In this document: one piece after another, positions 35,775 to 45,699 of the stretch | Position numbering within the stretch: position 1 is the first letter of the stretch | How the letters are laid out: each line of letters starts with the position of its first letter | Origin: Fen-1038 sp963783295 | GTDB taxonomy: Bacteria; Chloroflexota; Anaerolineae; Anaerolineales; Villigracilaceae | DNA length: 64,000 bases | Assembly: GCA_963783295.1 (NCBI GenBank) | Contig: CAWAMX010000017.1 | Location: 62,001-126,000, forward strand | Reading direction: 5' to 3' | Translations under genes and position numbers: made by a program | Notes under the pieces: generated by a model | What the model saw: the letters and a program-made list of their open reading frames with translations, nothing else | Databases searched by the model: none | What the model was told of the DNA's origin: nothing

Positions 35775-37487
35775 GTGAACGATCGTCCGTGGATTGCACA
35801 TTACGACAAGGGTGTACCCACATCCATTAATTATCCAAAGGAGCCACTCTTTCATCTGCTAGAAGAGTCCGCCCGCAAATATCCTAACCGCGCCTGCACG
35901 ATTTTTAAAGGCGCGGTCATTTCATACAAAGAGATGAACGAGAACACCGACCGCATTGCGGCGGCGCTTGCAGATTTGGGTGTGAAGAAAGGCGATCGCG
36001 TTGGAATTTTCATGCCGAATACACCGCAATTCGTCGCGGCGTACTTTGGGATTCTCAAAGCGGGCGGCGTTGTTGTAGCGATCAATCCACTTTATACGCC
36101 GCCGGAGATCGCCGAGCAGGCAAGCGATGCGGGAATCGAAGTCATGTTCGTCATGACCAACTTCTATAAAATAATAAAGTCGACACAACCCAATACAAAA
36201 ATCAAAAAGCTGATCGTCACAAATATTAAGGAGGCCCTGCCTCCAGTCACAAGTCTTTTATTCACCCTGGCGCGCGAGAAAAAAGGTGGATTCAGAATCG
36301 AGGGCGGGTTGGCGGATGGCGATGTGTGGATAAAAGATTTGCTCGCCAAATATCAGTCTTCGCAACGCCCCAAGTTGGACATTGGGCCGGATGATACCGC
36401 CCTGTTCCAATACTCCGGCGGGACAACAGGAGTCTCGAAAGGCGCGGTGGCTTTGCATCGCAATGTGGTGGCGAACACGCTGCAAATGAAGGAATGGATC
36501 ACTACCGCGGAAGAAGGCAAGGAAACCGTGCTGATGGCGATCCCGTTGTTCCACGTGTATGGCATGGTGGCTGGGATGAATTTCGCCTTGGTTTCAGGTG
36601 CGAGCCTGGTGATGATCCCGAACGCGCGCGACATTCCCGATGTGTTGGAAAACATCAACAAATATCACCCGACCATTTTCCCCGGCGTGCCAACGCTTTA
36701 CAATGCCATCAACAATCGTCCCGAAGTAAAATCCGGCAAAGTCAACCTGCGTTCCATCAAGGCTTGCATTTCTGGCTCCGCTCCATTAATGCGCGAGACC
36801 AAAGAAAAGTTCGAAGAATTGAGCGGAGGAAAAGTCTTCGAAGGTTACGGCTTGTCCGAAGCGCCGACCGCCACGCATTGCAATCCATTAATGGGAATCA
36901 ACAAAACTGGTTCCATCGGGTTGCCGATGTCGGACGTAGATTGCAAGATCATCAGCCTCGATGACGGGGAAACCGAAATGGCATTGGGCGAGATTGGCGA
37001 ACTCGTCATTAACGGGCCGCAGGTGATGAAAGGCTATCACAACATGCCAACCGAAACAGCGAACTCATTACGTAAATTGAAAGATGGAAAAACATGGTTG
37101 TTCACTGGTGACATCGCCCGCATGGATGAAGAAGGTTATTTCTATATCGTGGACCGCAAGAAGGAACTCATCAAGCCGGGCGGATTCCAAGTGTGGCCGC
37201 GCGAAGTGGAGGAAGCCATCGCCGCGCATCCGAAAGTTTTGGAAGTCGGTGTTGCAGGTATTCCCGATCCATATCGTGGCGAGACGGTCAAGGCGTGGAT
37301 TGTGCTCAAGCCGGGTCAGTCTGCTACCGTTGATGAGATCAAAGCTTTCTGCAAGGAGAGATTGGCCGCGTATAAAGTCCCAACGCACTATGAATTTAGA
37401 ACTGAATTACCCAAGACAACCGTTGGAAAAATTTTGCGGCGCGAGTTGGTGAAACAACACAAAGAAACAGATGGCATGAAAGCTTAA
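35775..37487 (+). CDS. fadD: Long-chain fatty-acid--CoA ligase
   Basis: 570 residues from GTG 35775, chosen for the strong AAAGGAGG. An ANL-family adenylating enzyme: P-loop YSGGTTGVSKGA, EGYGLSEAPT, the D-x-x-x-x-D-x-x-G-Y hinge region TGDIARMDEEGYFYIVDRKKELI, and the C-terminal catalytic Lys in KTTVGKILRRELV. The IKPGGFQVWPREVEEAI segment is the fatty-acyl-CoA-synthetase signature. It activates fatty acids with ATP and CoA. Own promoter, monocistronic, terminator after it. Confidence 0.9.
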   Translation: MNDRPWIAHYDKGVPTSINYPKEPLFHLLEESARKYPNRACTIFKGAVISYKEMNENTDRIAAALADLGVKKGDRVGIFMPNTPQFVAAYFGILKAGGVVVAINPLYTPPEIAEQASDAGIEVMFVMTNFYKIIKSTQPNTKIKKLIVTNIKEALPPVTSLLFTLAREKKGGFRIEGGLADGDVWIKDLLAKYQSSQRPKLDIGPDDTALFQYSGGTTGVSKGAVALHRNVVANTLQMKEWITTAEEGKETVLMAIPLFHVYGMVAGMNFALVSGASLVMIPNARDIPDVLENINKYHPTIFPGVPTLYNAINNRPEVKSGKVNLRSIKACISGSAPLMRETKEKFEELSGGKVFEGYGLSEAPTATHCNPLMGINKTGSIGLPMSDVDCKIISLDDGETEMALGEIGELVINGPQVMKGYHNMPTETANSLRKLKDGKTWLFTGDIARMDEEGYFYIVDRKKELIKPGGFQVWPREVEEAIAAHPKVLEVGVAGIPDPYRGETVKAWIVLKPGQSATVDEIKAFCKERLAAYKVPTHYEFRTELPKTTVGKILRRELVKQHKETDGMKA

Positions 37488-37514
37488 TAGAAAATAAAAC
37501 AAAAAATGCAATAA

Positions 37515-37547
37515 AAAATCCCTTCACGAATATGGTGAAGGGATTTT
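37515..37547. terminator. Bidirectional terminator between fadD and ftsH
   Basis: 13-bp perfect stem (AAAATCCCTTCAC / GTGAAGGGATTTT), 7-nt loop, A-tract before and T-tract after on both strands. Confidence 0.88.
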
Positions 37548-37568
37548 CGTTTTATTCTTTGCGTGTTC

Positions 37569-39426
37569 CTAAGCGGGTTGCGGAGTTCCACTTTTTTTCG
37601 GGAACGGTGGCGGGAAGATTGATTCGAACTCCTCGCGCGTGATTGTTTCGGCTTCCAACAACTTTTTTGCGACCGCATCCAATTGGGCACGGTAACTTGT
37701 CAAAAGTTTCTTGGCAAGCTTGTAAGCTTCATCCACCAAGTTGCGGACTTCTTGGTCAATTTGCTGAGCAATTGCCTCGGAATAATCGCGTTGTTCGGAA
37801 ATCTCGCGTCCAAGGAAGATTAATTCTTCCTTTTGACCGTACACCATCGGCCCCAATCCTTCGCTCATGCCGAGTCGAGTAACCATAGCGCGCGCCATGC
37901 GTGTCACCTGCTCGATATCGTTGGAGGCTCCGGATGTAATATCATCGAAGACCAGTTCCTCGGCCACGCGCCCGCCGAGCGCACCCGCCAAAGTCGCGAT
38001 CATTTTCTTGCGTGAGAACAACAAGCGATCATCATCAGGGCGATACCAGGTCGCGCCGCCCGATTGGCCGCGTCCCACAATCGTAATCTTTTGAACCGGA
38101 TCCGCTTCTGGGATGGCGTTCGCCACGACCGCGTGACCCGCTTCATGATAGGCAATGATACGTTTCTCTTCGTCCGAGATCAATCGGGACTTTCGTTCGG
38201 GTCCCATTACGACGCGTTCAATCGCCTCTTCAAGCTCCGGCTGGCCAATAGATTTCTTGTTGCGACGAGCAGCAAGAATTGCGCTTTCATTAATCATATT
38301 CTCCAAATCCGCCCCGACAAAACCTGGTGTGCCGCGCGCCAATGACGCGAGATCAACATTCGGTTCCAGCGGTTTGCCCTTTGCATGAACTTTGAGAATT
38401 GCCTCGCGTCCCTTGACATCCGGACGATCCAATGTCACACGGCGATCAAAACGACCTGGGCGCAACAAGGCGGGATCCAAAATATCGGGACGGTTGGTCG
38501 CAGCAATGATAATCACGTTGGTATCGGTGTCGAAACCGTCCATCTCAACCAGCATCTGATTAAGTGTTTGCTCGCGTTCATCGTGGGAACCGCCGAGACC
38601 CGCACCGCGTTGTCGTCCAACTGCATCAATTTCATCCACGAAAATAATGCACGGCGAATGGCGCTTGGCTTGATCGAAGAGGTCGCGGCACGCAACTCGC
38701 ACCGACACCGACAAACATCTCAACAAATTCAGAACCCGAAATGGAGAAAAACGGCACTCCCGCTTCACCGGAAACAGCTTTCGCAAGCAAGGTCTTACCC
38801 GTTCCTGGAGGCCCGACCAACAAAACGCCCTTAGGAATGCGTGCGCCGAGTTGAATGAACTTCTGCGGCTCTTTCAAAAACTCGACAACTTCCGCCAGTT
38901 CCTGCTTGGATTCTTCGATGCCGGCAACGTCCTGGAAAGTCACCGTCGGATGTTCACCACTGAACATGCGCGCACGCGATTTACCAAACGCCATAGCTGC
39001 ATTGTTCGATCCCTGCGCTTGACGGAAAATAAACCACAGTACGCCCGCCATGAATATCACTGGTAGGATATAAAGCAGACTGCTTAAGATACCTGCCCAA
39101 GGTGACGGCGGTTGAACTTCGATAATCACGTTATTAGGTGAGAGTTGTGCCGACGTGACACCCAGGCTGACTAATTGATCCACCAATGTAGCGCTTGATT
39201 CTTTGTTCGAGTCCGCTTCCTTACCAGACTTATAAACAATATGGATCTGAGTATCGCTTTGAATGATGACTCGAGCCACGTCGCCATTTTGAATGGACTG
39301 CGCCACCTGATTGATCGTCAGCGGTTGTGGTGCATTGCTATCCTGCCTGAAGCCGACATAAAGCATCGCACCGATAGCAACAATCAATAGGAAATAGATG
39401 ATAAACGATTGAGTACGAGAATTCAC
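37569..39426 (-). pseudogene. ftsH: ATP-dependent zinc metalloprotease FtsH, frameshifted as assembled
   Basis: About 618 residues once joined. Two membrane helices flank an extracytoplasmic domain (residues 8-25 and about 113-135). AAA domain follows: Walker A GPPGTGKT, Walker B IIFVDEIDAVG, SRH region ILDPALLRPGRFDR. Zinc site HEAGH is in the C-terminal part. The frame shifts by one base at 38685-38691, where removing one C of GTGCCGCGAC restores VRDLFDQAK. Just before it, Cys (codon 38692-38694) stands where the family has Arg (GASRVRDLF), a CGC to TGC change. FtsH degrades membrane and regulatory proteins and is usually essential. TATAAT (39453-39458) and GGAGG precede the ATG. Confidence 0.88.
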
Positions 39427-39555
39427 AGATTCCTCCGAACCTTAGAGAAGAAATTATACCAACCTACCCGCCCAGCGAATAGCCCCAAGTGATTATTTAT
39501 ATGATTTTCTAATATATTGTTCATGTTATCAACAGCTTTCTTACGTTGCATCTAT

Positions 39556-40317
39556 CTATTCGATCACAATTTCAACCGGACAATGGTCCGATCCCATTAC
39601 ATTTTCATGAATTATCACATCTTTGACATTTGGCATAAGTGCGTCAGAGACAAGGAAATAATCCAGCCGCCAGCCAATGCCACGCGATCGTGCCGCAAAA
39701 CGATAGGTCCACCATGTATATTGAACTCTGTCAGGATACAAATAACGATAGGCATCCACAAAATGATGATCGAGGAAGTTCTGAACCCATTCACGCTCTT
39801 CAGGCAGGAAACCCGAAGTTGATTCGTTTTCTTTGGGATTTTTCAAATCAATCGGCATATGTGCGGTATTGAAATCGCCAGTGATAATGATTTTTTCTCC
39901 TTTTTGATGCAATTCATCGCAAAGCTTAAGCAGGCGGGCATAGAATTTCAATTTATATTCCACACGCTCTTTACCGCGCTGACCATTCGGAAAGTAAATA
40001 TTATATAAAGTGAAATCCCGCAGGCGGGTTCGTATGACGCGGCCCTCCGTATCGAAGGTCGGATCATCCAATCCAAACTGGATTTCATCCGGTGGCTCAC
40101 GATAAAACGTCGCTACACCGCTATAACCTGGACGGTCCGCCGGATTCCAAACGAATGGGTATTTCAAGGCCTGGCATTGTTCCTCATCCAATTGTTCCGG
40201 GCGTGCTTTGACTTCCTGCAAGCAAAACCAATCTGGAGTTTGGGCAAAGGCCCAGTTCAAAGCATCTTTTTTCAACGCGGCACGAATGCCATTTACATTC
40301 CAAGTAATGATTTTCAT
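39556..40317 (-). CDS. xth: Exodeoxyribonuclease III / AP endonuclease
   Basis: 253 residues of the Xth/ExoA type. Catalytic segments WNVNGIRAALK, CLQEVKA, SGVATFYR, YNIYFPNGQRG, ITGDFNTAH, RDFTLY and the final GSDHCPV are intact. It cleaves abasic sites and removes 3' blocks. It is divergent from the response-regulator gene with about 40 bp between starts. No clear ribosome site. Confidence 0.94.
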   Translation of the reverse strand: MKIITWNVNGIRAALKKDALNWAFAQTPDWFCLQEVKARPEQLDEEQCQALKYPFVWNPADRPGYSGVATFYREPPDEIQFGLDDPTFDTEGRVIRTRLRDFTLYNIYFPNGQRGKERVEYKLKFYARLLKLCDELHQKGEKIIITGDFNTAHMPIDLKNPKENESTSGFLPEEREWVQNFLDHHFVDAYRYLYPDRVQYTWWTYRFAARSRGIGWRLDYFLVSDALMPNVKDVIIHENVMGSDHCPVEIVIE

Positions 40318-40360
40318 CTATCACCGAATCCGGCATTATGGTAAACTTATCAAGAGCCAA

Positions 40361-40759
40361 ATGGAAGAAAAAGCAGCAAAACGAATCCTTTGTATAGAAG
40401 ATGAGCCGGAGATGATTGACTTAATTCGACTCATCCTTGGACGCCGAGGTTTTGAAGTAATAGGTGCCGCCGGCGGTCATGCCGGCATTAAGGCTGTGCG
40501 CGAGCAATTGCCTGATCTCGTATTGCTCGACTTGATGATGCCTGACATGGATGGCTGGGAAGTATACCAACAAATGAAAGCAAATGAATCCACACGCAAC
40601 ATTCCAGTCATTGTTGTGACTGCTAAGGCCCAAAGCATTGATAAAGTTCTTGGCCTACACATAGCCAAAGTGGATGATTACATTTCTAAACCATTCAGCC
40701 CGCAGGAATTATTGAACAGCGTGGAAAAAATAATCAATCAGAAAAAAGCCGTCTCTTAA
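40361..40759 (+). CDS. Stand-alone response regulator (receiver domain only)
   Basis: 132 residues from ATG 40361. Acidic pair EDEP, phosphoacceptor Asp in VLLDLMMPDMDG, Thr/Ala switch VVTAK and the conserved Lys in YISKPFSP. It has no output domain, so it resembles CheY- or Spo0F-like proteins or the DivK/PleD type acting through partners. No kinase gene is close. Candidate extended -10 TGGTAAACT at 40340-40348. Confidence 0.88.
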   Translation: MEEKAAKRILCIEDEPEMIDLIRLILGRRGFEVIGAAGGHAGIKAVREQLPDLVLLDLMMPDMDGWEVYQQMKANESTRNIPVIVVTAKAQSIDKVLGLHIAKVDDYISKPFSPQELLNSVEKIINQKKAVS

Positions 40760-40828
40760 GCGGACACCTCCCGAACTTGACGGCGCATGTTCCTTATTAT
40801 CAAAGGAACGTTCCGTTTTCTTTAGACG

Positions 40829-41200
40829 ATGTCATCCGATATTTTCATACAAAACCAAAACAAACCTGTTGACCCTCCGGTCCGCGTCAAATTCTGCGAT
40901 TCGTTTTTTTGCCGTCTACGCGGACTCATGTTCCGTTCGGTTCTGGCACGAGACGAGGGCGTGCTGCTTGTTATCGGAAAGGATTCACGCACCGACTCTT
41001 CTATTCATATGCTGTTCATGTCATTCGATATAGCAGTGTTTTGGATTAATTCTGAAATGACCGTGGTAGACAGAGTAATTGCCAAAACATGGCGGCCTGC
41101 CTATGTTCCGGCCAAAGCTGCGCGTTATACATTGGAAGTTCATCCAAGCCGGTATAATGATTACGAGGTCGGCGATAAAGTACAGTTCAAAAATGCATAA
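40829..41200 (+). CDS. DUF192 family protein
   Basis: 123 residues. FCDSFFCRLRGLMFRSVLA, the IHMLFMSFDIAVFWI strand and a C-terminal beta segment match DUF192, a small beta-rich domain of unknown function often exported. Here no signal peptide is seen. Its end overlaps the start of the LysM-M23 gene by 8 bp, so the two are expressed together, suggesting an envelope-related role. Confidence 0.75.
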   Translation: MSSDIFIQNQNKPVDPPVRVKFCDSFFCRLRGLMFRSVLARDEGVLLVIGKDSRTDSSIHMLFMSFDIAVFWINSEMTVVDRVIAKTWRPAYVPAKAARYTLEVHPSRYNDYEVGDKVQFKNA

Positions 41201-42649
41201 ACGCTTTTTGATTTTAATTCTTTTGATTTCCATCTTATACGCAGCGCGGCCGGCTTTCGCACAAACCTCCACTCCAGTATCCGGGCCAATGTATATCATT
41301 CAATCCGGCGACACACTCTCATCCATTGCAGATCGCTTCAATGTCTCATTGAACGACTTGATGTCGGTAAATAATATTACAGATCCAAATACGATTCAGG
41401 CGGGCCAGCAACTAATCATTCCCGGCTTGCAGGGCGTGACAGGCACGCTTGGCACTGAGGTAGTCAACTTTGGAGATTCCTTACACAGCCTTATCCGCCA
41501 GACACAAATTTCAGCTGCGTTGCTTGAAAAACTAAATCATATCATCAGTCCCAGCGAGTTCTATGTCGGTGCGAACATGATCGTACCCCAACAAGACAAC
41601 GCTTCCACCTTAACGAATCGCTCAACGCCTCAAGCTGGAGAATCTCTGCTTGAAATGGCTGTCAAGCAAAATACAGATCCATGGACGCTGGTTGGAATCA
41701 ATGGATTGGCTGGTACTTGGGATACTTTACCGGGAGATGTGTTGTACGCGCCCGGTTCCAGCTCCACCACTACACCCACTTCCGGGCAAATCACCAGCGG
41801 ATTGCCGTCTGCATTCTCCGGCGTTCAGATCCCCGTTCTGCCTTTCAAACAAGGCGGAACCGCCGAGATCATTGTCAAGCCCGCCAATGGCGTAACTCTA
41901 AGCGGCATCCTTGTGGACCAGCCGCTTCACTTCTTCCCCATGGGCGATGGGCGAATGGTGGCATTGCAAGGCGTATATGTCGAATTGAATCCAGGGGTGT
42001 ACCCGTTGGAATTGGATGCCGCATTAGCAGATGGGACAAAGCAATCGTTCGAGCAAATGGTATTAGTCAGTATTGGGGATGAACCAAAAGTCACAGAAAC
42101 TGTTCCTCCTGATGACCCTGCTGCAATGGCATCGGAAGACAAACAAGTCGCATCAATTGCATCCACAAGCACGCCGATCAAATTATGGCAAGGAAAGTTC
42201 AGCGTGCCAATTTATTTGACTTCCGATGTACAACTCCGTAACTGCGAAACTGATTGGTTTGGAACACCCCGTATCTTTTCTTTAATGGAAGCACTAATAA
42301 TTATTTCCATTCTGGAGTAGATTTTTCGGCATGCAATTCCCCGCACGCTCTTGATATCTATGCCGCGGCAGCCGGCAAAGTGGTCTTCACAGGCATGTTT
42401 CCTGTACCAGCAAATGACACTGCACCGCGCGGCAACGTCACTATGATTGATAATGGCTGGGGAGTCTATACACTTTATGCTCATCAAAGCGAAATTGAAG
42501 CTACCGTTGGTCAGCAAGTTCAGGCTGGGCAATTGATTGGTCAGATTGGTGCGACCGGACATGTGACAGGACCGCATCTTCACTTCGAAATGTGGGTTAA
42601 TGGTATACAGGTAAATCCGCTTGACTGGTTAACCAGCACCTTTCCTTAA
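41193..42649 (+). pseudogene. Secreted LysM-M23 peptidase, one-base deletion as assembled
   Basis: A signal peptide (LILILLISILYAARPAFA) is followed by LysM (YIIQSGDTLSSIADRFNVSL), weaker LysM-like segments to about residue 180, and a beta-rich linker. The C-terminal M23 domain lies in another frame from about 42276: FHSGVDFSACN, then THVTGP-type end GPHLHFEMWVNG. Adding one T in the TTTT run (42276-42279) or the TTT run (42281-42283) joins them. This is the only -1 event among the broken genes and is in a homopolymer. It would cleave peptidoglycan peptides outside the cell. The fragment at the left edge is a similar enzyme. Confidence 0.8.
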
Positions 42650-43088
42650 AAGAGATAAGTGAGGTTGCGCTGGTAGACGAAAAACTCCCATCCGGCGTCA
42701 ACAGCGAATCGCGCATCAGGACACCGGTTTAGTCACTATTCGTTGTGATCAGTTGATCCATGTTATGCGAGAGTTATTACCGGTTCAACTATCGCTTGAT
42801 GCATATTGACTGCTGAATTGGCAATGAAAATCTTTAGCACTGGTTTGCGCGTGCGGAAGTAATTTCTTGATACAAATCAGAGAGAGCAAATGTCTAGAAA
42901 TAAGCTCTTGACCACAATTCAAATCTAATTTAGTATTGGAAGTTAATTACAAAAAGGAAAAGTGTTTCAACTTTTATCCTGTTTTTCTGGTAGCCGCGAG
43001 AAAATCCATTTCGTAAAATATGGAAAATTTCTCCGGCTTTCTGTTATATAGGGATTTTTAGTAAACCTTAACGAGAGAGGAGGTGAGG
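42650..43088 (+). promoter_or_regulatory. Long livK leader region with promoter
   Basis: TTGACC (42908-42913), 17-bp spacer, TAGTAT (42931-42936) form a good promoter. The predicted start near 42943 gives a leader of about 230 nt. A hairpin with T-rich 3' arm (AAAAAGGA...TCC-TG-TTTTT, 42951-42986) lies just after it and could act as an early terminator. Nothing recognisable between 42650 and 42900. Confidence 0.5.
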
Positions 43089-43151
43089 TTGACACGAAAA
43101 AGTTTTGTCAACTTGGTTGTCGCACCCGCACTGCGGGTGGCACTTTCATAA
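43089..43151 (+). CDS. Possible 20-codon leader peptide before livK
   Basis: TTG 43089 has AGGAGG exactly 5 bp upstream and reads 20 codons to TAA 43149-43151, 23 bp before the livK ATG. Residues 6-19 (FVNLVVAPALRVAL) are rich in Leu, Val and Ala, fitting a leader for a branched-chain amino acid operon. Two hairpins lie within it: GTTGACA / TGTCAAC (43088-43112) and CACCCGC / GCGGGTG (43123-43139). Neither is followed by a T-tract, so control might be translational. Could be a chance frame. Confidence 0.35.
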   Translation: MTRKSFVNLVVAPALRVALS

Positions 43152-43174
43152 AGTAATTTTCGGAGGAGTAAGAA

Positions 43175-44440
43175 ATGTCTAAACGCTTGTTTGTTTTGAT
43201 TTCTGTGCTGATTGCTGCCAGTATGTTATTGGCAGCCTGCGGTGGTGCCGCCGGTGGCGGTGGTAAGACACTAAAGATTGTCTCTGACGAACCGATGACG
43301 GGTGCATCTCTCACCCAGACTCAAACCATCGTCAACGCTGAACAGCTCCGTCTGACCCAGGCCAATTATCAAGCCTGCGGTGGCAAATATACGCTGGCCT
43401 ATGAAATAGATGATGATGCCACGGCCGCTACTGGTGCATGGGATGGCGCAACTGAAACCCAGAACGCCACCAAAGCCGCAGCCGATAAAAGTGTGATTGC
43501 TTACCTCGGAACCTTCAACTCTGGCGCTGCCAAGCTATCAATCCCGATCACCAATCAGGCCGACGATCTGCTAATGTTCTCGCCTGCCAATACCTATCCT
43601 GGTTTGACACACGCGGCTGCAGGCATTACCGCCCCCAATGAACCGAATGTTTACTATCCAACCGGTCAACGCAACTATGCGCGCGTCGCGGCCACCGATG
43701 ATTTGCAAGGCCCCGTCGATGTGAACTTCTTGGTTTCTCTGGGCATCAAGTCATTGTATGTCCTGAACGACACGCAAGCATACGGCCTAGGTATAGCTAC
43801 TTCAGTCGCTCAGGCTGCAAAAGCCGCAGGCATCAACGTGATTGCCAACGAAGGTTATGATCCAAAGGCATCCAACTATCAGGCCCTGATGACCAAGATT
43901 TCCACCAGCAACAACGGTAACCCGCCGGATGCGATCTTCCTCGGCGCAGTTGTAGATAGCAATACTGCACAGGTTATGAAAGACAAAGTCTCCATCATGG
44001 GCGACAACACCAAAGTCAAATTTATGGGCCCGGACGGCCTCTATACTCAGGCCTTCATCGACGGTTCCGGTGCTTCAGTGGCTGCGGGCGCTTACGCCAG
44101 CACGCCTGGTGTGGCCAAGAAAGACCTGAATGCGATTGGCCAAAAGTTCTATGCAGATTACGCTGCAAAGTATGGCCCGACCAATGAACCCTACGCAGTC
44201 TATGGTTATGATCTGATGAACGGTCTGCTTGCTGCAATTGAGAACGTCTGTGCTGCAGGCGGTGACCCGACCGACCGACCGACCGTGACCAAGGCTGTCT
44301 TTGCCCTCAAAGACTTCCAAGGTGCGCTTGGAACCTGGTCGATTGATCAGAACGGTGATATTTCACTGCCATACTTTCTGATTGGTCAGGTACAAAACGG
44401 CACGTTCGTCGGCATTGGCACATTCTCACTCAAGAAGTAA
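43175..44440 (+). CDS. livK: Branched-chain amino acid ABC transporter, substrate-binding lipoprotein
   Basis: 421 residues with a lipoprotein signal (ISVLIAASMLLAACGG, Cys about residue 22) and a Leu/Ile/Val-binding type I periplasmic fold (TLKIVSDEPMTGASL; ADKSVIAYLGTFNSGAAKL). Strong GGAGGAG. Heads the livKHMGF operon. The ligand cannot be fixed from sequence: related proteins bind branched-chain amino acids, amides or urea. A partial terminator follows, which would keep its mRNA level above that of the permeases. Confidence 0.9.
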   Translation: MSKRLFVLISVLIAASMLLAACGGAAGGGGKTLKIVSDEPMTGASLTQTQTIVNAEQLRLTQANYQACGGKYTLAYEIDDDATAATGAWDGATETQNATKAAADKSVIAYLGTFNSGAAKLSIPITNQADDLLMFSPANTYPGLTHAAAGITAPNEPNVYYPTGQRNYARVAATDDLQGPVDVNFLVSLGIKSLYVLNDTQAYGLGIATSVAQAAKAAGINVIANEGYDPKASNYQALMTKISTSNNGNPPDAIFLGAVVDSNTAQVMKDKVSIMGDNTKVKFMGPDGLYTQAFIDGSGASVAAGAYASTPGVAKKDLNAIGQKFYADYAAKYGPTNEPYAVYGYDLMNGLLAAIENVCAAGGDPTDRPTVTKAVFALKDFQGALGTWSIDQNGDISLPYFLIGQVQNGTFVGIGTFSLKK

Positions 44441-44461
44441 GAGACATAGTTTCACAGTAGG

Positions 44462-44482
44462 GGGCAGCCTTAAGGGTTGCCC
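44462..44482 (+). terminator. Partial terminator between livK and livH
   Basis: GGGCAGCC / GGTTGCCC stem (8 pairs, one G-U), 5-nt loop, then TCTTTCTTCTC. Suited to partial read-through so that the binding protein is made in excess. Confidence 0.65.
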
Positions 44483-44566
44483 TCTTTCTTCTCTTATTGA
44501 CTTTTGGCCGTCGCAGAATATGATCCTTGGTTCTATAAACAAAAAGAGTAACGGAGACAGTCGAGA

Positions 44567-45676
44567 ATGAACGAGAAATTACAGCGAATCTTTCGTCCCC
44601 TCATAATCATTTTAGTGATTTATCTGGTTCTGCTGATCGGGCCGGTGGCATCTTTGGATATTCCATCTATTGCAACCGCTGCTGCCAAGAATCCCTTGCA
44701 ATTAATCCAGTTTCTGATCATTGGAATCGCAAATGGCGCGATTATGGCAATTATTGCCCTCGGATATACTCTGGTGTATGGCATCATTGAATTGATCAAC
44801 TTCGCTCATGGCGATGTTGTCATGGTAGGCACCTTCACTTCCCTAACAATATTGTCGCTGACAGGTACGCTCGACACCAAGGATCCAGTTCACATTATTC
44901 TTGGACTTATATTGGCTTTAGTTTTAGCTATCGTGGTCTGCGCAGTTCTGAATGCGGCTGTTGAACGGCTGGCCTATAGGCGACTTCGCAATGCTCCACG
45001 ACTAGCACCTCTTATCTCCGCCATCGGCATGTCATTTATCATTGAAAATTTCGGTTTGATGTGGGCCGGACAGAGTTGGTTGGTGCCATCCTTTGGTACA
45101 ACCGGTGGCGCTTCGCAAAAAAACTTCCCTGATCTGCTGGTTGCCATGTACACCAACCTAGGGCTGAACCCGAACATACTGGCATTCACCGGAATTCATC
45201 TGCGCCTCACGATTACAGGACTCGTAGTCATTGTCCTTGCAGCCATCCTCATGCTTGGCCTCCGGTTCTTTATTCAAAGCACAACTCTAGGGAAGGCCAT
45301 GCGCGCCACCGCTCAAAACCGGGATGCAGCCAAAATGCTGGGCATCAATATTGATAATGTCATCAGTGCCACGTTTCTTATTGGCGGTGGTTTGGCGGGA
45401 GCAGCTGGCGTCATGACGGGGATTTACAACAACACAGCCTGGTGGTTTATGGGCTTCCGCGCCGGTTTATTTGCATTTACCGCGGCTGTGCTGGGCGGCA
45501 TCGGGAACATCACCGGCGCCATGCTCGGAGGGTTTATCATTGGTATTGTAGCCTCCTTCAGCGATGGAATTCTGGATGCACGCTGGACAGAAGCCTGGGT
45601 TTTTACGATTCTTGTACTCATTCTGATGTTCCGACCCAGCGGCTTGCTTGGTGAGCAAGTCGGAGACAAGGCTTAA
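44567..45676 (+). CDS. livH: Branched-chain amino acid ABC transporter permease LivH
   Basis: 369 residues, eight or more membrane segments. GYTLVYGIIELINFAHGDVVMVG is the LivH signature, and GKAMRATAQNRDAAKMLGIN is the cytoplasmic coupling (EAA-like) loop. An N-terminal extension of about 40 residues adds one helix. Pairs with LivM. Confidence 0.92.
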   Translation: MNEKLQRIFRPLIIILVIYLVLLIGPVASLDIPSIATAAAKNPLQLIQFLIIGIANGAIMAIIALGYTLVYGIIELINFAHGDVVMVGTFTSLTILSLTGTLDTKDPVHIILGLILALVLAIVVCAVLNAAVERLAYRRLRNAPRLAPLISAIGMSFIIENFGLMWAGQSWLVPSFGTTGGASQKNFPDLLVAMYTNLGLNPNILAFTGIHLRLTITGLVVIVLAAILMLGLRFFIQSTTLGKAMRATAQNRDAAKMLGINIDNVISATFLIGGGLAGAAGVMTGIYNNTAWWFMGFRAGLFAFTAAVLGGIGNITGAMLGGFIIGIVASFSDGILDARWTEAWVFTILVLILMFRPSGLLGEQVGDKA

Positions 45677-45699
45677 GGAAAGCCTAGAGAGGCGATTAC

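Noticed and set aside
42650..42780. tRNA-like stretch after the LysM-M23 gene
   Set aside because: I could not form a cloverleaf or find a T-loop consensus.
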